64,000 bases of DNA from Haloterrigena sp. H1 (GCF_005938085.1 NZ_SMZK01000001.1:62001-126000); one strand, 5' to 3'; counted from the first letter of the stretch, positions 20,194 to 30,083 are shown. Notes: generated by a model not told the origin, from the letters alone. Numbers and translations: made by a program.

Positions 20194-20871
20194 ATGCCGA
20201 TCGAAGACCGCGATACCGCCTATCTCATCACGCACGCATTGGCGAAGGATACGCTCTCGCGCCTGCGCGACGTCGAGACCGAGCAGGTCAGCTTCCGAAA
20301 GGGACTGGTCAAACTCGGCCGGATCTGTGGCTACGAGATCATCGACGGCCGGATGGAGACCGAGTACGTCGAGATCGAAACGCCGCTCGAGCCGACGATG
20401 GGCGAGCGTGTCAAGGGCCTGGACGACGTGGTGATCATCAACGTCTTGCGCGCCGCGACGCCGTTCGTCGAGGGCCTGCTGAAGGCCTTCCCGCGGGCGC
20501 GACAGGGCGTCATCAGCGCCAGCCGCGACGAGGAGGCCGGCCGCGACGAGGACGGCTCGTTCCCCATTACGGTCGACTACGTCAAACTGCCCGAAATCAC
20601 CGAGGAAGATACGGTCATCATCGCCGACCCCATGCTCGCGACGGGGAGTACGATGTGTACCGTCCTCGAGCACGTCATCGAGAACTCACCAGAACCCGAG
20701 AACCTGATCGTTCTCTCGGCCGTGTCTGCCCCTGAAGGCCTGCTCCGTGTCGGCGAAGAACACGACGAGGCTGACCTCCTGACGGTGTCGATCGACGACC
20801 GGCTCGACGACGACGGCTTCATCGTCCCCGGCCTCGGCGACGCCGGCGACCGCGCGTTCCGGACGACGTGA
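20194..20871 (+). CDS. upp: Uracil phosphoribosyltransferase
   Basis: 225 aa from ATG at 20194 ([17 protein letters not shown]); earlier in-frame codons give a Cys- and Arg-rich stretch that looks non-coding. It converts uracil and PRPP to UMP. The PRPP loop [12 protein letters not shown] is at about residues 143-154, the flexible loop near [10 protein letters not shown] and the uracil-binding C-terminus ([14 protein letters not shown]) are all present. Length is normal. prs, which makes PRPP, is elsewhere in the window. Confidence 0.95.
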   Translation: MPIEDRDTAYLITHALAKDTLSRLRDVETEQVSFRKGLVKLGRICGYEIIDGRMETEYVEIETPLEPTMGERVKGLDDVVIINVLRAATPFVEGLLKAFPRARQGVISASRDEEAGRDEDGSFPITVDYVKLPEITEEDTVIIADPMLATGSTMCTVLEHVIENSPEPENLIVLSAVSAPEGLLRVGEEHDEADLLTVSIDDRLDDDGFIVPGLGDAGDRAFRTT

Positions 20872-20939
20872 GCCGCGTGCGCGCTCTCTCTCACTGAACC
20901 GGACAACGGACTTTTGCGAATCGCCCGAATCGAACTTCC

Positions 20940-21325
20940 ATGAGCTACAGCGTCGTCGATCCGGACGACTGCGGGCACGCCGATACCCGCCCCTGCGATC
21001 TCCGCCGGCTGAGCGACGCGGCCGGGATGGACGCGGTCGCGATCAATCGCTTCGATGCAACACCGGGCGAACGGCTCCCGCTTGCCTCCCACTACCACAA
21101 GACTCGAGCGGAGGCGGTCGTCGTCCTCTCGAGGACGCTGTACGCCGAGACGCCCGAAGGGGAGGTTACCGTCCCCGAGGGATCGATGTTCGCGGCCGAG
21201 CCCGAATCCCCCACCGGGTGTACAACCCAGCCGGCGCCGACGAACCGGCCTCGGTGATCGCGATCGGTGCCCCGCCGGTCGACGACGCTGTCCCGTACCA
21301 GCCCGACGAGGGGAGCAGCCGCTGA
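20940..21325 (+). pseudogene. Cupin-domain protein broken by one-base frameshift
   Basis: The first frame from ATG at 20940 gives a cupin start (MSYSVVDPDDCGHADTRPCD, then GERLPLASHYHKTRAEAVVV with metal-ligand His residues). At a run of five C (21208-21212) the frame slips: the continuation in the next frame is HRVYNPAGADEPASVIAIGA to the stop at 21323-21325. One extra C would restore a 128-aa cupin. Otherwise translation ends at 21257 with 105 aa. A true null allele, a phase-variable tract or a base-call error are all possible. Confidence 0.75.
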
Positions 21326-21371
21326 TGGGGTGAGTCGAGAGCGGTCTGGACTCGAGCGATCCGCTCCGACG

Positions 21372-21575
21372 CTACTGTGCCGTATCGCAGGTGTCGATTC
21401 CGAGTAGCGCGTTCAGCGGGCAGCGCTGGATGACCGCAGTGGCGAGGAGGTCGCTGCCGGCGACGAACGCGAGCGTGCCGAGCGTTCGCTGTCGGTTTCG
21501 ATAGCCGGCCACGAGGAGTATCGCCGAGAGAAACACACGGCCGAGTCGGTCGATCCCACAGACGTTTCTGTCCAT
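21372..21575 (-). CDS. YgaP-like inner membrane protein (DUF2892)
   Basis: 67 aa from ATG at 21575. MDRNVCGIDRLGRVFLSAIL begins with the NVG-xxDRxxR pattern of the DUF2892/YgaP transmembrane family, followed by a second helix (TLGTLAFVAGSDLLATAVIQ) and the usual C-terminal RCPLNALLGIDTC. It lies in a different reading from the longer open frame that surrounds it upstream. Often found with rhodanese or redox proteins; function unknown. Confidence 0.85.
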   Translation of the reverse strand: MDRNVCGIDRLGRVFLSAILLVAGYRNRQRTLGTLAFVAGSDLLATAVIQRCPLNALLGIDTCDTAQ

Positions 21576-21718
21576 GTCTGGCTGGACGCGCGGAAGTTCA
21601 GTATAGCTATCCCCTGCAACTCTTCGTTTCCGGTCGAACTGATACGCCCCCGCTGCGGGAGCGACACGCTTCGGCTGTGCGATCTCGACACGCTGGGATC
21701 GGGTTCCGTTTGATCCAG

Positions 21719-22333
21719 CTACTCGAGGTCGACCCGGCCGCTGGTGGCGCTGCGAAGCCGATCCCGGAGCGCCTCGGCTTCTGTGCGCGGGACGCGTACG
21801 TCGAAAGAGACCTGGGCCTCGTAGTCGGCGTCGAACTCGTAGCCCTCGCTTTCCAGAATCGAACGGACCGTCCCCGAGTCGTCGTAGTCGACGGTGATCC
21901 CCAGTTGCTCGTGTGGCCACTCCTCGACGACGCCGGCTGCCTCGACGGCCTCTTTCACCGCCCGAGAGTAGGCCCGGACGAGCCCGCCGACGCCGAGGTT
22001 CGTCCCGCCGTAGTAACGGGTCACGACGACCGCACAGTTCTCGAGTTCCTGTTGGGTGAGCACGTTCAGCGCCGGTTTGCCGGCCGAGCCCGAGGGTTCG
22101 CCCTCGTCGCTCGAGTACTCCCGGAGGAAGTAGCCCTCGCCGTCGTCACCGGTTCGGATGCGATAGGCGGGAACGTTGTGGGTCGCGTCGGCGTATTCGT
22201 CGTTGACGGCGTCGATGAACGCCTCGGCGGCGTCGACGGAGTCGACCGGTCGAACGTGGCCGATGAACTCCGAGCCCTGGACGACGAACTCGGCAGTGGC
22301 AGCGTCGGCGACCGTCCGGTATGCGTCGCTCAC
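21719..22333 (-). CDS. YigZ / IMPACT family protein
   Basis: 204 aa. The UPF0029/IMPACT N-terminal domain is clear (SEFIGHVRPVDSVDAAEAFI, HNVPAYRI, SSDEGEPSGSAGKPAL, VVVTRYYGGTNLGVGGLVRA), and the C-terminal ferredoxin-like DUF1949 domain follows. The family is linked to translation control and ribosome-associated stress responses, but its molecular role is not settled. Start ATG at 22333. Confidence 0.93.
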   Translation of the reverse strand: MSDAYRTVADAATAEFVVQGSEFIGHVRPVDSVDAAEAFIDAVNDEYADATHNVPAYRIRTGDDGEGYFLREYSSDEGEPSGSAGKPALNVLTQQELENCAVVVTRYYGGTNLGVGGLVRAYSRAVKEAVEAAGVVEEWPHEQLGITVDYDDSGTVRSILESEGYEFDADYEAQVSFDVRVPRTEAEALRDRLRSATSGRVDLE

Positions 22334-22511
22334 TGCCGCTCACCTCTCGGGTCATATTCCCACTGTCGGCGCTCGAGGCTGGCCATGGCGCCACTATTCC
22401 AGCCGGTGAAAAGAGCCCGTCGGTCCCCTCGTCTGGCGGCTACAGATGGGCTGTCAGGTATGTTTCGCCCCGACCAGTACGTTATTATTTCTCTATGCGG
22501 TGTGTGGTCAC

Positions 22512-22922
22512 ATGGAAAGCGAGGCGATCGATCCCCAACTCGCGGACGAGCTCCGAAGCGTCTGTCGGACGACGGTGGGCGACGAACTCCGCAGTATCAC
22601 GTACTTTACCGAGGACATCGTCGAACAACTCTATCTCCGGTCGGATCTGGAGCAAACGGCCGACCTCGTCGGGTTTGCCGACCACGAACGGCTGGGCTTT
22701 CACTCCCAGTCGGCCTACCGAAACACGCAACTCGGCGAGTATCAGGCGACGATTCGGATGTTCGAGAACGGCTATCTCTCACGCGTCATTCGAGGTCCCC
22801 ACGGCGTCTGGGTGACGGTCGACGCCATGTCGATCGATCGATTCGAGGAACTCACGAGCGCGCTCGAGTCGGTGCTCACCGACTTCGCGGACGTCGTCGA
22901 CGGTGAGTCCCCCGACTACTGA
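22512..22922 (+). CDS. Haloarchaeal conserved protein of unknown function
   Basis: 136 aa from ATG at 22512 (MESEAIDPQLADELRSVCRT); the upstream in-frame extension is Cys-rich and unlikely. The protein is mixed alpha/beta without membrane segments: TTVGDELRSITYFTEDIVEQ, DLEQTADLVGFADHERLGF and TIRMFENGYLSRVIRGPHGV. It resembles a widespread haloarchaeal family that has no known function; I do not recognise a better match. It overlaps the convergent ACT-domain gene by 7 bases. Confidence 0.7.
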   Translation: MESEAIDPQLADELRSVCRTTVGDELRSITYFTEDIVEQLYLRSDLEQTADLVGFADHERLGFHSQSAYRNTQLGEYQATIRMFENGYLSRVIRGPHGVWVTVDAMSIDRFEELTSALESVLTDFADVVDGESPDY

Positions 22923-23419
22923 AGCTCGATCTTCCGGACGAACGCGAGGTCGCGGATCTCGGTAATGACCTCGCCCGGTAGTTCCTCGTCGGTAATCAGG
23001 TAGAGTCGCGGTTCGTCGGTGAACTCGGGGTCTTCGCTGATCGTCTGGCGGATCGAGATGCCGTTGTCGGCGAGCGTCCCCGTGACTTCGGCGACGATCC
23101 CTTCTTGTTCGGCGTCGTCGGGCGTAATCGTCAGCACCGTCAGATCGAGTACCGGCGCCAGATCCATCAGACTCGGCACCTGTGAGATGTTCTGGAAGAT
23201 ACGCCGGAGTTCGGGATCCTCGAGGATGACGTCGGTCGTCGAGTCGACGACCCGTCGGTCGACGCCGATCTCTCGGGCGATTCCCGTGTTCGGGATTTCG
23301 ATACCGCCCGAGACGACCCGCCCGTCGTCGTTGACGGAGAACCCTCGCTCGAGCAGCAGGCGGATCACGGCTTGCTGACTCGGTGACCCCTCGAACTTCT
23401 CCATGATCTCGTCGAACAT
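22916..23419 (-). CDS. HTH-ACT domain regulator of amino-acid metabolism
   Basis: 167 aa. The N-terminal half is a winged-helix-like domain (SPSQQAVIRLLLERGFSVND, then TGIAREIGVDRRVVDSTTDV). The C-terminal half from about residue 90 is an ACT domain (LTVLTITPDDAEQEGIVAEV, TLADNGISIRQTISEDPEF). The architecture matches archaeal proteins annotated 'amino acid-binding protein' or 'regulator of amino acid metabolism', expected to sense an amino acid. The target genes are unknown; hisB lies 900 bases away. Confidence 0.85.
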   Translation of the reverse strand: MFDEIMEKFEGSPSQQAVIRLLLERGFSVNDDGRVVSGGIEIPNTGIAREIGVDRRVVDSTTDVILEDPELRRIFQNISQVPSLMDLAPVLDLTVLTITPDDAEQEGIVAEVTGTLADNGISIRQTISEDPEFTDEPRLYLITDEELPGEVITEIRDLAFVRKIELQ

Positions 23420-23557
23420 TCGTTGCCGTCTCTACGAGTGCGTGGCTATAATGTCCGGCGATCGGTCGTGCTCGGTGTCGCTGCCAACGGGTTGCGATCG
23501 CTGTCGAGACTGTTGTCTGACGGATGCTTTTTGCGTTCGGCCATCTGATCTATCACT

Positions 23558-24280
23558 ATGCGCGAACTCCGGACCTGTGATTTCTGTGATGCCGACGCCG
23601 TCGGCACGTTCGAGATCGTCCCACCTGAACTCGAGCCGACGGAGGCCGAACAGCGACGCATCGTCTGTTGTCCCGACTGCCGGGATCGACTCGAGACGCT
23701 GCTCGAACCGCTGCTCGCTCGCCTCGGAGTCGACGACTCGATCGGCGGTGGCCACCCCGAAAACGGCTCGGTCGTCGCCACCGCCGACGGCCCGGCGGCG
23801 ACCCGATCCCGAACCGCGTCGTCGAACGCGACCGTCACGGACGCTGCCGCTGACGAGCGCGCCGCACCCGACACCTCCGACCGCGAATCCGCTGGCGACG
23901 AACCGGATTCGGATCCGAGCGATTCCGACGCAGACGCCGCTGAAGCCGACCCGAACTCCGATGAAGCCGATTCCGACGCCACGAGCCTTGCGGATGGCAT
24001 TACGCTCGAACGCAACGAGCAACCGGATGACTCCGGCGCTGAACCTGTGGACGCGGCCGACGGCGCCGGCGCGCCACCCTCGTCGGCGAGCCCGCCGCGG
24101 GCCTACAGCAAGGTCATTCGACTCCTCCGAAACCGTGAGTTCCCCATGCAGCGACGTGCCGTCGAGGAATTGGCCGCAGGAGCCTACGACCTCGAGAGTC
24201 ACGAGGCCGAAGCGATCGTCGAGTACGCGATCGAAGACGGCGAGTTCGTCGAAAACGGGGGGGAGCTGCGTCGCCCGTAG
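23558..24280 (+). CDS. Zinc-ribbon protein with disordered linker and C-terminal helical domain
   Basis: 240 aa. An N-terminal zinc ribbon has Cys pairs at 7/10 (TCDFC) and about 38/41 (CCPDC). Residues 70-165 are a low-complexity Asp/Ser/Ala/Pro linker with no predicted structure. The C-terminal 55 residues (SKVIRLLRNREFPMQRRAVE, LESHEAEAIVEYAIEDGEFV) look like a small winged-helix or helical domain. The pattern suggests a nucleic-acid or protein adaptor; function not known. Start ATG at 23558. Confidence 0.75.
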   Translation: MRELRTCDFCDADAVGTFEIVPPELEPTEAEQRRIVCCPDCRDRLETLLEPLLARLGVDDSIGGGHPENGSVVATADGPAATRSRTASSNATVTDAAADERAAPDTSDRESAGDEPDSDPSDSDADAAEADPNSDEADSDATSLADGITLERNEQPDDSGAEPVDAADGAGAPPSSASPPRAYSKVIRLLRNREFPMQRRAVEELAAGAYDLESHEAEAIVEYAIEDGEFVENGGELRRP

Positions 24281-24295
24281 CCAACCAAAAACTGC

Positions 24296-24883
24296 CTACA
24301 GCGTGCCTTTCGTGCTCGGCGTTCCCTGCCGACGCTCGTCGATCCGGGTCGCATCGTCGAGGCTCCGGGTCAGCGCTTTGAACAGCGCCTCGACCTCGTG
24401 GTGAGCGTTTTCGCCGTCGACCTCGAGGTGGAGCGTCAGCCCGGCGTTCATCGCCAGCGACTCGCCGAAGTGACGCGCCATGTCGCTGGTGAATCCCCCG
24501 ATTTGTTCCTGGGAGAACGCCCCGTCGAAGTAAAACCGCGGCCGGCCGCTCACGTCCACGACGGCGCCCGCGACGGCCTCGTCGAGGGGTACTTTTCGGT
24601 CGGCGTACCGAACGATCCCCGACCGATCGCCGAGCGCCTCGTCGAACGCTTCGCCGAGGACGATCGCGACGTCCTCGACCGTATGGTGGTCGTCTATCTC
24701 GAGGTCGCCGTCACAGTCGATCTCGAGGTCGAACAGGCCGTGTTTGGCGAACGACGTCAGCATGTGATCGAAGAAGCCGATGCCGGTGTCGATCGCGGCC
24801 GTCCCCGTCCCGTCGATCGTCAGCGTACACTCGATCGACGTCTCGGCTGTCTCGCGCGTGCGGGTTGCCGTTCGCTCGCTCAT
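24296..24883 (-). CDS. hisB: Imidazoleglycerol-phosphate dehydratase
   Basis: 195 aa from ATG at 24883 ([19 protein letters not shown]). Sixth step of histidine synthesis, dehydrating imidazole-glycerol phosphate to imidazole-acetol phosphate. The two Mn-binding motifs are present: DDHHTVED (about 62-69) and NAHHEVE near residue 160. HisA is encoded on the same strand 2.2 kb upstream, so the his genes are dispersed but close. Confidence 0.96.
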   Translation of the reverse strand: MSERTATRTRETAETSIECTLTIDGTGTAAIDTGIGFFDHMLTSFAKHGLFDLEIDCDGDLEIDDHHTVEDVAIVLGEAFDEALGDRSGIVRYADRKVPLDEAVAGAVVDVSGRPRFYFDGAFSQEQIGGFTSDMARHFGESLAMNAGLTLHLEVDGENAHHEVEALFKALTRSLDDATRIDERRQGTPSTKGTL

Positions 24884-25145
24884 GTCGAACGCATACCGTC
24901 CCCGGTACAAGGCGGTTGCGCTCGCTCCCCACAGACACCGGTTCGGCTTGTTAGCGCCCTATTTGATGACGATCTCCGAAACGGCACTAGATTGGGTTAT
25001 AAAAGGTCTAAACGATTTTGAGAATATATGAAAACGTTAGAACGTCCATAACTGCGTGTAAAACGGACCGAAACCAAGTCAACCTTCGACCCGTTATATG
25101 ATCTATGGTGTGAATGTCGTATTTGAGAAGAGGTGCTCCGTCTCG

Positions 25146-25412
25146 ATGTCAAACTCCCCCGTTTCAAACGACTCAATCTCCCCCTCGAGCCCCGAGCCGG
25201 AAGCCAAGCGCGATCGATACAGCTGGCTGTTGCGCTCGCTCAAAGGGCCAACACAGTTTCTTTCGTTTTGGGTCGCGATCGCGCTCCCGTTCGTCCATCT
25301 TCCGCTGCTCACACAGGGCCTTGGCGATCCCGACGTGACGCTAGTGTTTCTCCTCTTGCTCGCCGCCAACGTCTTCGCTCTCTACGTCGGCCACGGGTAC
25401 AAACAGGAGTGA
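25146..25412 (+). CDS. Small membrane protein
   Basis: 88 aa from ATG at 25146 (MSNSPVSNDSISPSSPEPEA). After a Ser/Pro-rich soluble segment there are two hydrophobic helices (FLSFWVAIALPFVHLPLL and VTLVFLLLLAANVFALYVGH). The 260 bases upstream are unusually AT-rich (for example GTTATAAAAGG at 24994 and TTATATGATC at 25094) and probably hold its promoter. Family not recognised. Confidence 0.6.
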   Translation: MSNSPVSNDSISPSSPEPEAKRDRYSWLLRSLKGPTQFLSFWVAIALPFVHLPLLTQGLGDPDVTLVFLLLLAANVFALYVGHGYKQE

Positions 25413-25424
25413 GCCAGTCGTCTA

Positions 25425-25467
25425 TCGGTCAGTGCCCACCGGTCACTCGTTACAGCAGACCGTATCA
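25425..25467. repeat. Dispersed palindromic element, copy C (partial)
   Basis: Only the right arm is well preserved: CACCGGTCACTCGTTACAGC followed by AGACCGTATCA. A second, inverted arm end (GTGACAGTCGTCCGTATG) overlaps it to about 25487, as if two copies were nested. Confidence 0.6.
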
Positions 25468-25538
25468 GTGACAGTCGTCCGTATGCGTCGTCTCTTTACT
25501 CCGAATCGTTATCCTGCCGGCCGTTGATACGTCGGTAG

Positions 25539-27035
25539 ATGGCGCTTCGCGTCGACTGGCGCTCGAGTTGTAGCCTCGCCGGGACGGTCCTGAAGTGGCT
25601 CGCGGTCCCGACGATCACCCCGCTCGCACTTGCCGTCGTCGACGGGGACGACCCGCTCCCGTTTCTCGTCACGATCGTCGTCACCGTCGTCCTCGGTGCC
25701 GGCCTCGAGGCACTGACCGACGAGCGCGAGATCGGCCAACGGGAGGCGTTTTTGATGGTCGCGCTGACCTGGCTCGGCGTCGCGCTGGTCGGGGCGATCC
25801 CGTTTCTCGTCGCGGAGACGGGCGTGTTCGCACGGCCGGTCAACGCTGTTTTCGAGAGCACGAGCGGTGTGACGACGACGGGCGCGACCGTGATCGCCGA
25901 GTTCGCGGTCCATTCGCGGGCGCTCTTGCTCTGGCGGGCAATCCTGCAGTGGCTCGGCGGCCTCGGCATTTTGATCGTCGCCATCGGCCTGTTCTCGCAT
26001 CTGCTCGTCGGTGGTGCCCAGCTGATGGAGACCGAAACCCAGACTCGAAGCGTCCACAAGCTCCATCCCCACCTCGACCGGACGGCCCGTCTCATCTGGG
26101 GGCTGTACGTCGGATTGACGGTCCTTACGACGGTCGTGCTCTTTGCGTTCCACCTTGCCGGCCTCGCACCCGAGATGGACCTCTACAACGCCGTCGCACA
26201 CGCCCTGACCAGCGTCTCGACTGCCGGCTTCTCGCCACAGCCCGACAGCATCGGGGCGTTCTCGCCGATCGTCCAGTGGACGCTCGTCCCCGTCATGATC
26301 GTCGGCGCGACCAACTTCGTGGTCCTGTACGCCGTAACGCAGGGTGAGCTCCGTCGGCCGCTCGAGTCCGCCGAGTTCCGGTTTTATGTCGGTGTCCTCG
26401 CGTCGATCACGGCGATCGTCGTCGCCACCCTCGCGCTCGATCCCGACATCGCGATGGGGCTCGAGCCGACGCTCCGCCATGGCCTGTTCAACGTGGTGTC
26501 GATGGTGACGACCACGGGGTATGCCTCGGCGAACTTCGACCTCTGGTCGCCCGGCGCAAAGCACATGTTGTTTCTCTGTATGTTTACCGGCGGGATGGCC
26601 GGCTCGACGACGTGTTCGATCAAGTCGCTGCGCTGGCTGGTGGTCCTCAAGGCGTTCCGCCGAAACCTGTTTCTGGCCGTTCACCCGGACGCCGTTCGGC
26701 CGCTTCGACTCGACGAGACGGTGGTCGACGAGGAGACTGTCCGTGACGTCTTTACGTACGTCACCCTCGCGCTGGTCATCTTCTTCCTGCTGACGGTCGT
26801 CATCGTCGTCGACGCCGCCCGTGTCGGCTCCCCGGTCAACGAGTTCGACGCGCTCGGGGCGGCCGCCTCGATCTTCCTCAACATCGGCCCCGCGTTCGGC
26901 GTCGCCGGTCCGTTCGACAACTACCTCGCGTTCTCGCCGCTGACCCGGACCGTAATGATCGTCATGATGTGGATCGGCCGCATCGAAATCGTCCCCGTGC
27001 TCGTCCTGTTGACTCCCGAGTTCTGGGAGCGCTGA
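25539..27035 (+). CDS. trkH: TrkH-type potassium uptake membrane subunit
   Basis: 498 aa. Four M1-P-M2 repeats typical of the TrkH/KtrB superfamily, each with its selectivity-filter Gly: TSGVTTTGATV, LTSVSTAGFSP, VSMVTTTGYAS and NIGPAFGVAG. It should take up K+, the main compatible osmolyte of haloarchaea, together with a cytoplasmic TrkA that is not in this window. Start ATG at 25539. Confidence 0.95.
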   Translation: MALRVDWRSSCSLAGTVLKWLAVPTITPLALAVVDGDDPLPFLVTIVVTVVLGAGLEALTDEREIGQREAFLMVALTWLGVALVGAIPFLVAETGVFARPVNAVFESTSGVTTTGATVIAEFAVHSRALLLWRAILQWLGGLGILIVAIGLFSHLLVGGAQLMETETQTRSVHKLHPHLDRTARLIWGLYVGLTVLTTVVLFAFHLAGLAPEMDLYNAVAHALTSVSTAGFSPQPDSIGAFSPIVQWTLVPVMIVGATNFVVLYAVTQGELRRPLESAEFRFYVGVLASITAIVVATLALDPDIAMGLEPTLRHGLFNVVSMVTTTGYASANFDLWSPGAKHMLFLCMFTGGMAGSTTCSIKSLRWLVVLKAFRRNLFLAVHPDAVRPLRLDETVVDEETVRDVFTYVTLALVIFFLLTVVIVVDAARVGSPVNEFDALGAAASIFLNIGPAFGVAGPFDNYLAFSPLTRTVMIVMMWIGRIEIVPVLVLLTPEFWER

Positions 27036-27071
27036 ACGCTGGGGCGGTCGGCAGTCACTGATCCACTTCGT

Positions 27072-27821
27072 TTAGCTGTCTCCTTCAACCGCAGCCTGCG
27101 CTTCGTCGAGCGTGAACTCGCCCTCGTACAGCGCGCTGCCGACGACCACTGCGGCGGCACCGGTCTCCGCGAGCGCTCGGACGTCCTCGAGCGTCGCGAC
27201 ACCACCGCTGGCGATCACCGGGATGTCCGTCGCGTCGACCAGTTCGCGGACGGGCTCGGTCGCGACGCCCTCGAGTTGCCCCTCGACGTCGACGTTCGTA
27301 AAGAGGATCGCGGCGGCTCCGAGGTCCGCGTAGCGTTCGGCGGCCTCGACCGGCGAAATCCCGGCCCCTTCGGTCCAGCCTTCGACGACGACCTCGCCGT
27401 CTTTTGCGTCGAGACTGACGACGACGCTGTCGGGATATTCCTCGCTGATCTCGGCGACGATTTCTGGGTTCTCGACCGCTGCGGTGCCGAGGATGACCCG
27501 ATCGACGCCGCGCTCGAGGAGGTCGACGGCGTCGTCGGCGGTGCGGATCCCGCCACCCAGTTGGGTCGGCACGTCGACGGCGTCGATCACCGCGTCGATG
27601 GCGTCGACGTTTGCGCGCTCGCCTTCGAACGCGCCGTCGAGATCCACGAGATGTAGCGTCTCGGCACCGGCGTCGATCCACCGCTGGGCGGCCTCGACGG
27701 GGTCGCCGTAGGTTTTCTCGGTCCCGCGTTCGCCCTGGACGAGCTGGACGACCTCGCCGTCCTGAATGTCGACTGCCGGGATCACCTCGAACTCTTCGCG
27801 CGCGTCGTCGTCGGTGTGCAT
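27072..27821 (-). CDS. hisA: Phosphoribosylformimino-AICAR-phosphate isomerase
   Basis: 249 aa from ATG at 27821 (MHTDDDAREEFEVIPAVDIQ); the frame stays open further upstream but that part is not HisA-like. TIM barrel that isomerises ProFAR to PRFAR in histidine synthesis. Catalytic Asp residues are in IPAVDIQDGEVVQL and VVVSLDAKDGEV; the phosphate-binding loops LGGGIRT and IASGGV are intact. Divergent from the SLC13-type permease. Confidence 0.96.
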   Translation of the reverse strand: MHTDDDAREEFEVIPAVDIQDGEVVQLVQGERGTEKTYGDPVEAAQRWIDAGAETLHLVDLDGAFEGERANVDAIDAVIDAVDVPTQLGGGIRTADDAVDLLERGVDRVILGTAAVENPEIVAEISEEYPDSVVVSLDAKDGEVVVEGWTEGAGISPVEAAERYADLGAAAILFTNVDVEGQLEGVATEPVRELVDATDIPVIASGGVATLEDVRALAETGAAAVVVGSALYEGEFTLDEAQAAVEGDS

Positions 27822-27938
27822 ACTCGAGTGCGCGAGGCCGGTGCGAGTAAAGGCGACGGTTTCGCCGACCGCCATCGCCGCGACACTGTTCCCGATCTCG
27901 ACAGAATCGTTACAAGTGTGGTCGGTGTCGGTCGCCCT

Positions 27939-29801
27939 ATGCCGGTGTCGGCGTGCGATTTCATCGCACAGACGACTGTAACTCAACCCGACCTGACGAC
28001 GGACACCCTCGTCGTCTTTGGCATTGTCGGACTCGCGCTCGTGCTCTTTCTCACCGAGCGCCTGCCGATCGACGTCACTGCGATCCTGTTGATCGTGCTC
28101 TTGGTCGTCCTCGAGCCCTGGACGGGCGTCGACCCCGCGACCGGGATCTCGGGCTTTGCGAACGAGGCGACGATCACCGTGCTGGCGATGCTCATCTTGA
28201 GCGGCGGCATCAGCCGGACCGGCCTTGTCCAGGAACTTGGGCGGCGGATGGCCGCGTTCGCGGGCGACAGCCTTCGCAGGCAACTGTTTGCGACCGTCGC
28301 TGCGACCGGCCCGGTGTCGGGCTTTTTGAATAATACGCCAGTGGTCGCACTGCTGGTGCCGGTCGTTACCGACGTCGCGAACCGCGGGAACACGTCGCCG
28401 TCGAAGCTGCTCATCCCGTTGTCGTACGCCTCACAGATGGGCGGGATGCTCACGCTGATCGGCACCTCGACGAACATTCTCGCGAGCGACGTCAGCGCCC
28501 GGCTGGGGTCCCAGTATCCCGAACTCCACCGGTTCTCGATGTTCGAGTTCACGAAACTCGGCGTAATCGTCCTCCTCGTCGGGTCGCTGTATCTGATCTT
28601 CGTCGGCCACTACCTGCTACCCGAACGCGTTCCGCCGCGGGCGGACTACCTCGAGGAGTACGACGTCGAAGACTATGTCGCCGACGTCGCCGTCGTGCCG
28701 GGCTCTCCGCTGGTCGGCCAGACGGTCCGCGAGGCGACTGCCCTCCTTGGGTCCGGCGTCGACATCGTTCAGGTCATCCACGACGAGGCCCGATCGGTCG
28801 CGCCCCGGCAGGCGACGCGGCTGGCAGAAGGCGACGTCCTCGTCGTTCGGACCGACCGCGATGCCATCGCGACGCTCGAGGCCGTCGAAGGGGTCGAACC
28901 GGTCGGTCGCGAGGCCGCCGTCGACGACCTCACGGCGCCGACCGAGGCGGGCATCATCACGGAACTGGTCGTCTCGCTCGACTCGCGGCTCGTCGGTGAG
29001 CGCCTCGACCCCGAGGCCTTCCGCGAGGAGTTCAATGCGGCCGTCCTCGGGCTTCGCCACCATGGCGACCTCGTCGCTGACCGCATCGTCGGCACGCGCC
29101 TCGATGTCGGTGACACGTTGCTCGTCCAGGCCCCGCCGGATACGCTCGACCGGCTCGCCCGTCGCGACGACATGATTGTCGCGCGCGAACCGCCCAGACC
29201 CGAGTACCGCGCTGACAAGGCACCGATCGCCATCGCCATCATGGTCGGCGTCGTCGCCGTCGCCGCGCTCGATATCTATCCAATCCTGATCGCCGCGCTC
29301 GCCGGCGTCGTCGCGATGGTCGTCACCGGCGTCCTCGAACCGAACGAGCTCTACGACGCCGTCGAGTGGGACATCATCTTCCTGCTGGCCGGCGTGATCC
29401 CGCTCGGGATCGCGCTCGAGGAGACCGGCGGCGCGGCGTATCTCGCCTGGCTGGTCGTCCAGTCGGCGGGATTCCTGCCGACGCTCGTCGTACTGTGGCT
29501 GTTCTACATCCTGACCGGGTTGCTCACGGAGGTCATCAGCAACAACGCCAGCGTCGTCCTCCTGCTTCCGGTCGCAGCGGCTGCGGCGACGGGCATCGGC
29601 GCGAACCCGTTCGCGTTCGTGCTGGCGGTGACCTTCGCCGCGAGCACCGCATTCCTCGGCCCAATCGGCTACCAGACGAACCTCTTCGTCTACGGCCCCG
29701 GCGGGTATCGTTTCAGCGACTACGCGCGGGTCGGCGCGCCGCTGCAGTTACTGCTGTCGATCGTCACCGTGCTCGGGATCGCCGCCTTCTGGGGCGTGTG
29801 A
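27939..29801 (+). CDS. SLC13-family permease with two RCK-C domains
   Basis: 620 aa from ATG at 27939. Membrane segments flank two cytoplasmic TrkA-C (RCK-C) domains at about residues 235-315 and 320-405 (SPLVGQTVREATALLGSGVD; SRLVGERLDPEAFREEFNAA). The first membrane half contains NNTPVVALLVPV and TLIGTSTNILAS, and the second SNNASVVLLLPV and GPIGYQTNLFVYGPGGY, the paired substrate/Na motifs of the DASS superfamily. Possible substrates are sulfate, dicarboxylates or other anions, with regulation by a ligand of the RCK domains. The start avoids overlap with hisA. Confidence 0.92.
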   Translation: MPVSACDFIAQTTVTQPDLTTDTLVVFGIVGLALVLFLTERLPIDVTAILLIVLLVVLEPWTGVDPATGISGFANEATITVLAMLILSGGISRTGLVQELGRRMAAFAGDSLRRQLFATVAATGPVSGFLNNTPVVALLVPVVTDVANRGNTSPSKLLIPLSYASQMGGMLTLIGTSTNILASDVSARLGSQYPELHRFSMFEFTKLGVIVLLVGSLYLIFVGHYLLPERVPPRADYLEEYDVEDYVADVAVVPGSPLVGQTVREATALLGSGVDIVQVIHDEARSVAPRQATRLAEGDVLVVRTDRDAIATLEAVEGVEPVGREAAVDDLTAPTEAGIITELVVSLDSRLVGERLDPEAFREEFNAAVLGLRHHGDLVADRIVGTRLDVGDTLLVQAPPDTLDRLARRDDMIVAREPPRPEYRADKAPIAIAIMVGVVAVAALDIYPILIAALAGVVAMVVTGVLEPNELYDAVEWDIIFLLAGVIPLGIALEETGGAAYLAWLVVQSAGFLPTLVVLWLFYILTGLLTEVISNNASVVLLLPVAAAAATGIGANPFAFVLAVTFAASTAFLGPIGYQTNLFVYGPGGYRFSDYARVGAPLQLLLSIVTVLGIAAFWGV

Positions 29802-30083
29802 GCGCGCCTTGCGGTCGGCTCGTCTTGACTCGAGCCGAGACCGTGAGTACTGTTCGCGTTTCGTTTCGAACGGCGTCGTTTCGAACGTCTGGCGCGACGA
29901 TGATCGCTGACCAGACGTGTCATAGAAGTAGTACCGCCTCTCGTCTAGTCAGGAATCAGATCGGTTCCAACCGATGGCAGTTCGGACCAGCAGCGCTCGA
30001 GACTGCGGGATACCCGTATCATTCGAGTAATATATCAGATGGTTCCCGTACTTATTTGACGAGCAGCGGCGTACTGTCGGCCG

